DNA of 64,000 nt, taken from the NCBI GenBank assembly GCA_012934845.2, contig WNNJ02001520.1, forward strand, positions 186,001-250,000. The letters are read 5' to 3'. Made by a program: the position numbers and the translations under genes. The stretch comes from Pomphorhynchus laevis. Lineage: Eukaryota; Acanthocephala; Palaeacanthocephala; Echinorhynchida; Pomphorhynchidae. This document shows positions 46,474 through 57,997 of this stretch, piece by piece; the stretch's first letter is position 1; each line of letters begins with the position of its first letter. A model generated the notes under the pieces. It ran no database searches. It saw only the letters and a program-made list of their open reading frames with translations, and was not told the origin of the DNA.

Positions 46474-49400
46474 ATATTCATATTTTCAAGTTGTCCACAC
46501 CCGTCCAAAAATTCGATGGCGCTCCATCTCTCCTATGTGTCTTCTCCACTAGACTCTTTGCCACAACACACGGTTTCCGCCTCGGTCTCCTCAACACTTG
46601 ATCTATTCTCAATAAATCCGATCTTATCCTCAACCTATTCACCAAGCAATCCATCGATCTATTCTGCCTCAACGAATCCCGGCACTCAGATTCCGACGAC
46701 CTTTCCATTCGACGTCTGCTCTCTAACGGTTGCTCCCTGGTTAAATCCGCCCGCCCTCTCAGCTCCTGACCTTCTAAATTCTCTAACCATGGCGGCATCG
46801 TCGCATTCGCGCGTCACCCCGCGTCTCTTCGCAAAATCAATCCCCCTTTCAGTCCTTGCTCTTTTGAATAGCTCACTATTCGTTCTTCTAACTCGATCAC
46901 TCTAGATCTCGCCATTGTATACCGTCCTGGTTCATCAGCTCCTACTGCCTTATTTTTTGCCGAACTCGCTGACCTCCTTTCTCATTGTTCTTTGTCCTCA
47001 ATCCCTTCACTCGTTCTAGGCGACTTCAATATCCGCCTAGACCGCCCCTCTTCTACGGATTCCATCCGGTTCATCAACATTCTATCCAACTACAATTACA
47101 AACTAATCTCCACTGCCCCCACACATATACTTGGTGGGGCACTCGACATCATCGCTGTCCCCGATCATTTTGCTGCCTACACCTCACTGTCCATCTCTGA
47201 TCCTGGTCTATCCGATCACTTTCTTATCACCCTTGATCTCACTCACAATCACACCCCTCCACACACACCTACAATCCTACGTCGCCCTTGGAGAAATCTT
47301 GACCTCTCCCTTCTCCGCTCTGCCTTACTCAAATCATCTCTATCATTACCCATAATAACATATTCATCTCCTCACGATCTCGCCTTTCTTTTCGACTCTG
47401 AACTCACATCCACTCTCGATATTCTCTTGCCTTTAAAGTCTCACCCACACCGTCGCTTGCACCGTGCCCCATGGTTTGAACATCCAATGCCTACTCTCAA
47501 AGCGTCGACTCCGCCATGCTTTTCGAGTCTATCACCGCTCTCTCAGACGTGATTTCCGCTCGATCACTCCGTCTTTCCGTGATTCCTATATTGGTCTTCG
47601 CCGGTCTCATCTCAACCTACTACGTACCAAATGCAACTCCTTCCGGCAGCATAAAATCATCACTTCATTCAACTCTAAGACTCTATGGCATAATTTTAAC
47701 TCAATCCTTGCTCGCTCTTCTTCGCCGTGCCACATCAATGCCAATGATTATTCGTCAGTTCTCCAGACAAAAGGATTCACGTTGCTCTCTCACACCCCGG
47801 CCTCCATCCTATCCCACTCTGCCCCGCCTAGCCTCATCCTTCCGGAACTCTTTCATCTTCTCCCTGTCTCACCTACAGAAGTATAATCTGTCCTCATGTC
47901 CTTGCCCAACAAAACCTCACCTGCCGATCCCCTGTCTACTCACATATTAAAATCTATATGCTGATCGATATCCCCATTTCTCACAACCTTGTTTAACTCA
48001 TCCATCCGCAGTCGTATCTTCCCTTCACACTGAAAATCCGCAATCGTTCGTCCCCTCCTTAAGAAACAATCGCTCGACCCCTCCCTTCCTTCTAGCTATC
48101 GCCCCATTTCACTACTCCCTACTCTTTCAAAGCTCTTAGAACGCATCATCTTAATACAAATCAACGCTTATCTCTCCTCATCCAATCTGTACCCTCCTTT
48201 CCAATCCGCTTTCCGCTCTAATCACTCGACAGAAATCGCATGCATAAAAGTGTACAACGACTTACTCATTTTTCGAGACAAGGCTCTATATAGTGTTCTC
48301 ATCTCCCTCGACCTCTCCTCCGCATTCGACATTGTCGACCACTCCGTCCTCCTTTCTCGCCTTCGTTATGATTACGGCTTTTCTTCCTCCTCCGTAACAT
48401 GGTTCGCCTCGTATATATCCGACCGTTCCTTTCGCGTCTGTTCTAAATCATCATCCTCTCATCCCATCCCTATTTTTTGCGGGGTCCCACAAGGTTCAGT
48501 CCTAGGTCCCCTGCTTTTCTCTCTTCTGCTTGGCGATCTATCTCCGTTTATCAAACCTTACTCCTTTAAGGTCATGCAATACGCCGATGACATTCTAATC
48601 TATGTTCATGCACCCGCACATCGCATACACGATATCGGCATCTCTGCCTCCAACTGTCAGTCTTCTATCTACAAACGTCTCTCCAATCTCCATCTCGTTC
48701 TAAACCCCGAAAAGTCCAAAATAATGTGGATCCTTCCCCGTAAACCAAACATATCTCCTCCCACTGTATATTTTGCTTCATCGATCATCCCCAAAGTCCC
48801 ACAATCTCACTTTCTTGGGCTTCTCATTTCGATGATCACCTTTCCCTTAAACCCTTCGTCCGTGACAAGGTCCGCTCATCTAACTTAATTCTCCGTGACA
48901 TCCGCCGTATCCGCCCCCTTATCGACTTCCGTTCTTGTATGTCTCTTCTTTTCCCTAAAATCGATTACTGCCTTAGCCTTTTCGCCAATTCTCCAAAATC
49001 CATCATCCTATCCCTACAACGAATAATCAACACCGCCGTTCGAGTGCTCTTTCGTCTCCGTCGCTTCGACCACACATCCACATATTTTGCCCAACTCTCC
49101 TGGCCCACCATCCACATCCGCATCAAACTCCGCCTTCTTCTCGTTACTTTTCGTCTCATCGCTGTCGGCTCCCATCGTTCATCAACCTTCCTTTCTTAGA
49201 CGATACTCTCCCCACCTCGCTATCGCTTCGTTTCTGTCATACCCTCTTACTCCACGTTCCTAATTACTCCAACAACTACGGTCTCCGATCCTTCCTCGTC
49301 GCCGCCTCACTCGCCTGGAATCAACTCCCTCTCGACGTCCGCCGCGCCCTCCTTTATCACATTCAAACACCTCCTCCGTTCACACCTTCTCAACACCTGA

Positions 49401-49475
49401 TTCACAGTCGTGTTTTGTTGTGGTCATGTAGGCGTGCGCTGGCATACGTTCGCCACATTAAAATAAATCCTTTTT
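46474..49475 (+). mobile_element. LINE family B, copy 1 (5'-truncated)
   Basis: Starts at the last codons of ORF1 (TTTTCAAGTTGTCCACAC) and runs through endonuclease (VYRPGSSAPT, GDFNIRLDRP, THILGGALDIIAVPDH, GLSDHFLITL), RT (LDLSSAFDIVDHSV, GVPQGSVLGPLLF, YADDILIYVHAP, LNPEKSKIMWIL) and C-terminus to the 3' hairpin and CCACATTAAAATAAAT. Several stops and frame changes cut ORF2; many are the same as in copy 2 at 52470-56145. The GC content is high and the codons rich in C. Confidence 0.9.
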
Positions 49476-49559
49476 TTAACCTAAAATGTATTTTGGTCAT
49501 ATATTCGCAGAAAAAAGTGTGCAAGACCTTTTATATCGTCATTATAGTGTGATGAACAG

Positions 49560-49829
49560 CTTGTTGATTCGCAGGCAGATATTTCTGAACCATTTGCGGA
49601 TTTGTTTATGCTCGGTGAAAAGAACTCCACTAACAAATAGTAACAATATTATAATATAAAGAATGTTCCTGTTAAGGCGTTTTGTAGTTTCGCAATCTTT
49701 TGTTTATGCAGGGCTGGCTCGATTATCGATACATTCATCTCCTGGTCCTGATGACATACACACCTACTTGCTTCAAGCTTTAAAGTCCGTGTTAGCCTCG
49801 GTATTCACTGAATTGTTTCAAATAATATA
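49560..49829 (+). mobile_element. LINE fragment cut by LINE A copy 2
   Basis: A short LINE piece with SIHSSPGPDDIHTYLLQALK, the block that precedes the RT fingers. It stops abruptly at about 49830, where the tail of the minus-strand LINE A copy begins, in the middle of LFQIIY. The earlier LINE is therefore interrupted by LINE A or truncated there. Confidence 0.6.
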
Positions 49830-52453
49830 TTTAACGTGGCAAATGCGTGCCAACTGCACGCTTACAAGACCACTAAAAAATAACACAGCAAAAGTCACAG
49901 ATTAATTAGTTAATTGTTGAAATGGAATTGGATTTGGCGTTTAAAGCAATCATTGATGTTGATTGGTGGATATGAATGGGCAGATTATTCCACGAGAGAG
50001 GGGCAGCCACAACGAAAGGAGCGGAAGACAAAAGAGGAAGAGTAGTTTTTAGACATCTAAAAGAAGGGAATTACGGGAATGCAAGGAACAGTAAACAGGA
50101 CGAAAATTGTCGAGAAAAGGAAGGTTGAGAAATGAAGGGGTAAAACAAGTTATAAGGCGAAAAGCAATGATAAGAAGACGAATTTGAACACGACAATAAA
50201 TGGTGGGCAAATCAAGAGAAACGAGATGGTGGGATGTATGATCAAAACGACGGAGGAAAACTCAAACGGTTGCGTTGATGATGCGTTGTAAAGGCAAAAG
50301 AGTGGATTTAGGTGAGTTAGAAAATAGACTAAGACAGTAATCAAGTCTTGAGAACATGAGAAAAGATATGTCATACATGAAGGGAAATCGATCAATCTAC
50401 GAACTTGACGGAGGTTGCGGAGTATCAAGGTAGATGAGCGTACTTTATCTCTAACGAAAGGTTTAAGTGAAAGTCGGTTGTCAAAATGGAAGCCTAGGAA
50501 AACGAGATTATCAACGATAGGAAGAATTGTAGAATTTAATGATACAATTATTATCATTAATAATTGTATTATTACTACAATTCATAATTGTATTATACGA
50601 TACAGAGGGAGGTTCTACGCCGAAGCCTCGAGGAAGGATCCACATTATTTTTGATTTTTTAGGATTTAGAGAAAGACGAAGAGAAGAAAGATGATTGAAA
50701 ATTGAGGCAAGACAGTTGGAAGCAGAAACACTAAGATCATGAATACGATTTGCAGGTGCTTGAGCATAGATGATAATGTCATCAGCATATTGGATAACAT
50801 GGAAGTTAAATGTATGAGAAATAGAAGACAAATCACTTATAAGAAGAGAGAAAAGCAAAGCGCCTAATACGGAGCCTTGTGGAACAACGGATGGGATGGA
50901 AGAAGGATGGAAGAGAGAATAGTTAGAACAAATGCGAAAAGTACGGTTTTTTAGATATGAAGAAAACCATGATACAGTGGGTAAAGAGAAGCCATAATCA
51001 TGACGAAGATGATGGAGAAGAATCGAGTGATCGACGATGTCAAAAGCAGATGAGAGATTAAGAGAAACTATAACGCTACATAATTTTTGATCGCGAGAGA
51101 TGAGTAAGTCGTTATAATCTTTAAGACATGCAATTTTGGTAGAGTAATTAGAGCGAAAAGCGGCTTGGAAGGGAGGAAACAAGTTGGAGGAAAATAGATA
51201 TGCATTAAGTTGATTGAGAACAAGACGCTTAAGGAGTTTAGAGAGGGTTTGGAGAAGTGAGATAGAACGGTACGAAGATGGTAGTGAAGGGTCGAGAGAT
51301 TGCTTTTTGATGAGAGGACGAACAGTGGCGCATTTTCAGATGGAAGGAAATGTACGGCTACGGATGGACGAGTTGAACAATGTGGTTAGGAAGGGTGATA
51401 TAGATGAGCAAATTTTTTTAAGCAAGTGGGTGGGAATTGGGTCATAAAGAGAGGTTTTATTAGGTAATGACATCAGAACCGAAGAAATTTTGTCAGACGA
51501 AACGGGAAGAAGGTGGAATAGCTCTTGGAGAGAAGTATTTAAAGAGATGAGAGGATACAAGTAGCATATGGGTGGAACGGAAATTAAATTAGGTAGCTTA
51601 AATTGCAGATAAGAGGAAAATTTATCAGGATTTCTGTTAGAAGGGATAGATGATCGTGAAAGAATTGAATTTAAGATTTTCTAATGAGATTTAGAGTTGG
51701 AAGATGACTCGAGTTGACTTCGCCAAAAGAGAGTACGTTTAGTTCGCATAAGAACAAGATAGGAACGGCGTAGAGAAAGATAGGAAGCACATATATTTTG
51801 AGGGAGTGAGGTAGGAGAACGTTTAAGAAAGCGATTTAGCACATTAGAGTGACGGAGCCGACGCTTTAAAAGACTACAGTCTGAATCGAACCAGGGAGCA
51901 TGGCGCGACAGCTGAACACGTCGTAGTCGAATAGGCAGAAGGTTATTAAGGATATTCGTAAGTTCAGAATCAAGCAGAATGAAGAGATCATCGGGAGAGA
52001 GATAGTAAAGAGGAAATGAAAAGAGTGAAGAATTGAGTAAGGTTGTGCAGATAATAGGATATCGAGAAGTTTCCAGGGTCGACTTGTTGTGGATAATGAT
52101 GGAGACAGAGAAGGTGGATGGGGACGAGTAAGAGTGACAGGGAAATGACAGGACAAACCAGGATCAGCAATTGACAAGGAGGTATAGTCATTGAAGCAGT
52201 TAGGAACTGCAATGATGTCGAGAGCACCGCCGAGAATATGAGTTGGGTTTGTTGAAAGTAATTTATAGTTAAAATCAGAAAAAAGATTAATTAAAGTGAT
52301 AGAGTCAGAGTCAGCCGGGCGATCAAAACGAATGTTAAAAGTCACTGAGAAAAAAAAGAAGGAGTATAACACAATGAACATAGAGACATAATATTTGCAA
52401 GGTCGTTAAAGAACATAAGTGAGGGAGCAAATTAACCTGGACAGTATCCAGGT
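49830..52453 (-). mobile_element. LINE family A, copy 2 (reverse orientation)
   Basis: Read on the minus strand this is a second LINE A copy: endonuclease (ILGGALDIIAVPN, GLSCHFPVTL), RT (SSAFDIVDHSILLHHL, VVPQGSVLGALLF, YADDIIIYAQAP) and the C-terminal part down to the 3' hairpin (GCGTGC/GCACGC) and CACGTTAAATATAT. It is more broken than copy 1, with several frame changes. A palindrome-rich insertion of about 62 bases at 50542-50604 splits the RT frame. The 5' edge near 52453 meets LINE B copy 2, which reads the other way, at a small palindrome. Confidence 0.88.
50542..50604. repeat. 62-bp AT-rich palindromic insertion in LINE A copy 2
   Basis: Absent from LINE A copy 1. It consists of TAATAATTG/CAATTATTA-like palindromes and is flanked by GATACA on both sides, which may be a target-site duplication. 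Confidence 0.6.
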
Positions 52454-52469
52454 TATTTACGGAGCCGCA

Positions 52470-55400
52470 AATTGTTACAACAAATGTATTTTCACTCCCC
52501 GACAACCCACGTCCCGTCCTTCCCGTCTCGTTTCTCAATACCTTGCATCCATCAATCAAAATCACCTCCACCAACCTCCACTATCCTTCCACTCATAACC
52601 TTTCCTCACATCGCTTGCCACCCTCTATATTATCATTATCCTCTATGTCTCCCGTCGTCAAATTAAATCCCTCCAAATCATCAACTGCCAGCTCTTCTAT
52701 CGTGATCTCACCTACTCACGTCAGTCGTCTTCCTTTATGGAGCGCTTTGCTTCTCGCGATCGTTGCGTCATTGTCACTAATATCACACCTTCCAACTCCT
52801 TATATCCACAAGCACGTCTAGACCACGATGTTTCCGCATTCAGATCCATCCTCTCGTCTATTGTTCCAGCGGATAAACCATCCTTTTTCAAGGACATATA
52901 TCCTGTCGCATTCATCCGTCTAAACAAATTTTCTCAATCTAATCCTTCTCATCCCCTCTCCTAAAAATTGTTTTCAAGCATCGCTCTCACGCGTCTTCTG
53001 TCCTCTCTCAACGATTCAAACTCATGTCATCTTCAACCACTCGAATTTTCCCCGATCGCGCTCCTTCTGAAATCGCTCAAATCTCTTCAGCCCGCATCGA
53101 AAAACGGGGTCGAGAGGAAAACGGCGAAACATCACTCTCCATCCGAAATATAGACGGAAATTTTCAAGTTGTCCACACCCGTCCAAAAATTCGATGGCGC
53201 TTCATCTCTCCTATGCGTCTTCTCCACTAGACTCTTTCGCCACAACACACGGTTTCCGCCTCGGTCTCCTCAACACTTGATCTATTCTCAATAAATCCGA
53301 TCTTATCATCAACCTATTCACCAAGCAATCCATCGATCTATTCTGCCTCACCGAATCCTGGCACTCAGATTCCGACGACCTTTCCATTCGCCGTCTGCTC
53401 TCTAACGGTTGCTCCCTAGTTAAATCCGCCCACCCCCTCAGCTCATGACCTTCTAAATTCTCTAATCATGGCGGCATCGTCGCATTCGCGCGTCACCCCG
53501 CGTCTCTTCGCAAAATCAATCCCCCTTTCAGTCCTTGCTCTTTTGAATTGCTCACTATTCGTTCTTCTAACCCCATCACTCTAGATCTCGCCATTGTATA
53601 CCGTCCTGGTTCATCAGCTCCTACTGCCTTATTTTTTGCCGAACTCGCTGACCTCCTTTCTCATTGTTCTTTGTCCTCAATCCCTTCACTCGTTCTAGGC
53701 GACTTCAATATCCGCCTAGACCGCCCTCTTCTACGGATTCCATCCGGTTCATCAACATTCTATCCAACTACAATTACAAACTAATCTCCACTGCCCCCAC
53801 ACATATACTTGGTGGGGCACTCGACATCATCGCTGTCCCCGATCATTTTGCTGCCTACACCTCACTGTCCATCTCTGATCCTGGTCTATCCGATCACTTT
53901 CTTATCACCCTTGATCTCACTCACAATCACACCCCTCCACACACACCTACAATCCTACGTCGCCCTTGGAGAAATCTTGACCTCTCCCTTCTCCGCTCTG
54001 CCTTACTCAAATCATCTCTATCATTACCCATAATAACATATTCATCTCCTCACGATCTCGCCTTTCTTTTCGACTCTGAACTCACATCCACTCTCGATAT
54101 TCTCTTGCCTTTAAAGTCTCACCCACACCGTCGCTTGCACCGTGCCCCATGGTTTGAAATCCAATGCCTACTCTCAAAGCGTCGACTCCGCCATGCTTTT
54201 CGAGTCTATCACCGCTCTCTCAGACGTGATTTCCGCTCGATCACTCCGTCTTTCCGTGATTCCTATATTGGTCTTCGCCGGTCTCATCTCAACCTACTAC
54301 GTACCAAATGCAACTCCTTCCGGCAGCATAAAATCATCACTTCATTCAACTCTAAGACTCTATGGCATAATTTTAACTCAATCCTTGCTCGCTCTTCTTC
54401 GCCGTGCCACATCAATGCCAATGATTATTCGTCAGTTCTCCAGACAAAAGGATTCACGTTGCTCTCTCACACCCCGGCCTCCATCCTATCCCACTCTGCC
54501 CCGCCTAGCCTCATCCTTCCGGAACTCTTTCATCTTCTCCCTGTCTCACCTACAGAAGTATAATCTGTCCTCATGTCCTTGCCCAACAAAACCTCACCTG
54601 CCGATCCCCTGTCTACTCACATATTAAAATCTATATGCTGATCGATATCCCCATTTCTCACAACCTTGTTTAACTCATCCATCCGCAGTCGTATCTTCCC
54701 TTCACACTGAAAATCCGCAATCGTTCGTCCCCTCCTTAAGAAACAATCGCTCGACCCCTCCCTTCCTTCTAGCTATCGCCCCATTTCACTACTCCCTACT
54801 CTTTCAAAGCTCTTAGAACGCATCATCTTAATACAAATCAACGCTTATCTCTCCTCATCCAATCTGTACCCTCCTTTCCAATCCGCTTTCCGCTCTAATC
54901 ACTCGACAGAAATCGCATGCATAAAAGTGTACAACGACTTACTCATTTTTCGAGACAAGGCTCTATATAGTGTTCTTATCTCCCTCGACCTCTCCTCCGC
55001 ATTCGACATTGTCGACCACTCTGTCCTCCTTTCTCGCCTTCGTTATGATTACGGCTTTTCTTCCTCCTCCGTAACATGGTTCGCCTCGTATATATCCGAC
55101 CGTTCCTTTCGCGTCTGTTCTAAATCATCATCCTCTCATCCCATCCCTATTTTTTGCGGGGTCCCACAAGGTTCAGTCCTAGGTCCCCTGCTTTTATCTC
55201 TTCTGCTTGGCGATCTATCTCCGTTTATCAAACCTTACTCCTTTAAGGTCATGCAATACGCCGATAACATTCTAATCTATGTTCATGCACCCGCACATCG
55301 CATACACGATATCGGCATCTCTGCCTCCAACTGTCAGTCTTCTATCTACAAACGTCTCTCCAATCTCAATCTCGTTCTAAACCCCGAAAAGCCAAAATAA

Positions 55401-56145
55401 TGTGGATCCTTCCCCGTAAACCAAACATATCTCCTCCCACTGTATATTTTGCCTCATCGATCATCCCCATAGTCCACAATCTCACTTTCTTAGGCTTCCA
55501 TTTCGATGATCACCTTTCCCTTAAACCCTTCGTCCGTGACAAGGTCTGCTCATCTAACTTAATTCTCCGTGACATCCGGCGTATCCGCCCCCCCCCCTTA
55601 TCGACTTCCGTTCTTGTATATCTCTTCTTTTTCCTAAAATCGATTACTGCCTTAGCCTTTTCGCCAATTCTCCAAAATCCATCATCCTACCCCTACAACG
55701 AATAATCAACACCGCCGTTCGAGTGCTCTTTCGTCTCCGTCGCTTCGACAACACATCCACATATTTTGCCCAACTCTCCTGGCCCACCATCCACATCCGC
55801 ATCAAACTCCGCCTTCTTCTCTTTACCTTTCGTCTCATCGCTGTCGGCTCCCCATCGTTCATCAACCTTCCTTTCTTAGACGATACTCGCCCCACCTCGC
55901 TATCGCTTCGTTCCTGTCATACCCTCTTACTCCACGTTCCTAATTACTCCAACAACTACGGTCTCCGATCCTTCCTCGTCGCCGCCTCACTCGCCTGGAA
56001 TCAACTCCCTCTCGACGTCCGCCGCGCCCCCTCCTTTATCACATTCAAACACCTCCGTTCACACCTTCTCGACACCTGATTCACAGTCGTGTTTTGTTGT
56101 GGTCATGTAAGCGTGCGCTGGTACGCATTTGTCACGTTAAAATAT
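52470..56145 (+). mobile_element. LINE family B, copy 2 (with ORF1 remnant)
   Basis: A longer LINE B copy. ORF1 remnant at about 52.5-53.23 kb, including FASRDRCVIVTNITPS, LDHDVSAFRSILSSIV and a KNGVERKT-type end; the ORF2 start overlaps the ORF1 end (ATGGCGCTTCATCTC at 53193). Endonuclease and RT follow as in copy 1; the RT catalytic block has changed to YADNILIY and a run of eight C lies near 55592. The tail has TGTAAGCGTGCGCTGGTACG and TCACGTTAAAATATC. Stops after LPVSPTEV, in KSIC and in the FPSH block are shared with copy 1. It is inactive. Confidence 0.9.
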
Positions 56146-56467
56146 CTTTTTTAACACTGAATGTACAGTTCATGTTATAGCGGACTACTTGTTTTCTTTC
56201 AAAACAATAGTCAAAGTTATTCTCTTTTCTTCAAAAGAAATAACTTAAGCTATAAACAGGTATTAGCATACTTTTCTAGCTTTAATTTAAAATTTCTGCT
56301 TAAAGCTAATCTTTTAGTGATCAAAGGTTTATGATTACCAAAGAGATACACTTGTATTCCTTTTCAGAAATCTTGTCTTATATTGCAAATACTGTCGGAA
56401 AAATTTCTATAGTATTTTCGCCTTTGATAGCATTTATATAACATATTTCTATCAACTGTCTTCTACC

Positions 56468-56760
56468 ATGACTTCCACGGGAGCATAGCTTACTTCCCAC
56501 ACGTAGTCACGTGATATTTTTTCAGGGTATAAATAACTCGAAATAAGCCCCCCCAAAAACCTAGTGCAAGCATTGTGAGAACTAGCAGGAAGTAAGACAG
56601 CCACAATTGTTTTTATCACAATGACATGCACGGGAGCACAGCTTATTACTTACCACACGTTGTCACTTGATATTTTTTCAGGGTATAAATACTTCGAAAT
56701 AAGCTCTCCAAACCTTGTGCAAGCATTGTGAGAACTAGCAGGCACGAAGACAGCCACAAA
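56468..56760 (+). promoter_or_regulatory. tandem duplicate of a TATA-containing promoter-like unit
   Basis: Two direct copies of about 140 bp (56468-56607 and 56621-56760). Each has CACGGGAGCA, then CACACGT(A/T)GTCAC, TGATATTTTTTCAGGGTATAAATA (a strong TATA box at 56528 and 56684), CGAAATAAGC and, about 30-40 bases on, GTGCAAGCATTGTGAGAACT. This spacing suits a core promoter and start region. No gene follows directly; a decayed LINE starts at 56.84 kb. It could be a promoter of an unknown transcript, or worn terminal repeats of a mobile element. Confidence 0.55.
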
Positions 56761-56839
56761 TTTTTAAGCAATATTAGAAAAAATTTGATTGATTTTTTTT
56801 GTTGATGTTTTTTTTATTTTTCTATTTTTTATTTTATCA

Positions 56840-57730
56840 TGTTTTGTAAGCGACACGAGCTTGTAGCTCATTTGCTTCTGTTTGTTTTAATAATAAACTT
56901 GACTGTAGTGATTTATATATCTTCAGTCATAAATTCAAAATGCACCTTGTTCTTTTGCAACTCAAGTCTTCGATCACATTCCCTAATTATTTCACCTTTG
57001 CAGGTATCCGGGAATGAAGTCTCAACCTCTCCTAGAAATGATATTTTTACTCCTAACTTAATGTTTTCCCTACGCAGTTTCTGAAGATATTCTGCACACT
57101 TATTACTCCTTTTTCTAACCACATTATTTAATTCTATTCGTAATACCATTTTCTCTTACTCTATAGAAAACCGGCATCACTTGTTCTATTTTTAAAAACC
57201 ATCCTCAATTAAACTTTGTCATAATCATATCGTCAAATTTCCAACATTTTAGTAATTTTTAAACTTGAACGGCTAGTTCTCACTCAAAAATGGTTATATC
57301 TGCTCTGTTTAAGCTTGAACACACCGTTCTAATTACACGTGATCGACTCTAAACAGTCCTTATTTAACTTGACCTATATGCAGCCTTTGACATAGTTAAT
57401 ATTTTTATTTTATCCTATCTTCGTCATCGCAACGGATTTTCTTCGTCTACAGTTGCTTGGTTTGTCTCATATTTCTTTAAGTGTATAGTTTCTATCCTTT
57501 GTGTCCGTACTTACAACTCATCTATCGTCCTCAAACTTTATTATTATGATTCTATGTAAATTTCTTCTATAATACTAATATCTAACCATACTGGCCTCCT
57601 TGCTTTCCAAGACACTACCAACTTCAAACGTCGTTTCTACAATGAAAATGTTTCAAGAGCCTGGAATTCTATCCGATTACGAATCCGGTCTTCCCACTCT
57701 ATTCGTACCTTTAAGAAACTACTTTAATTC
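56840..57730 (+). mobile_element. strongly decayed LINE of the A/B group
   Basis: At 56847 a hairpin like the A/B 3' end occurs (TGTAAGCGACACGAGCTTGT). Beyond it, a worn RT follows: FLTTLFNSIRNTIF near 57.11 kb, LYAAFDIVNIFILSYL near 57.37 kb, FSSSTVAWFVSYF near 57.44 kb, and a C-terminal SRAWNSIRLRIRSS near 57.66 kb. Many stops and internal gaps are present. Confidence 0.65.
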
Positions 57731-57989
57731 CATCCTATCTTAATCGATCGGCCTGATTATCCTCCAAATTGACTCTTGCTTTATCTACACTCATTCATTC
57801 TGAATGTATTATTTATCCTTCTCCGTGTTTTCTCTCATAAGTTTATTTATCATCTGACAGATTGTAAAATTTTTCAGCTATTTTGAATGCTGACAATTAT
57901 CATAATGATAATTAACATAACGACAATTATGCCCCTGTATCATCTTAAAGGATTAACTAAAATATGATTAATAAAAATCTTGTGTTGTT
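57731..57989. other. short intergenic gap 3' of STT3
   Basis: No gene seen. An AATAAA for the minus-strand STT3 gene lies at 57990-57995, three to eight bases past the stop codon. Confidence 0.4.
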
Positions 57990-57997
57990 TTTATTTT

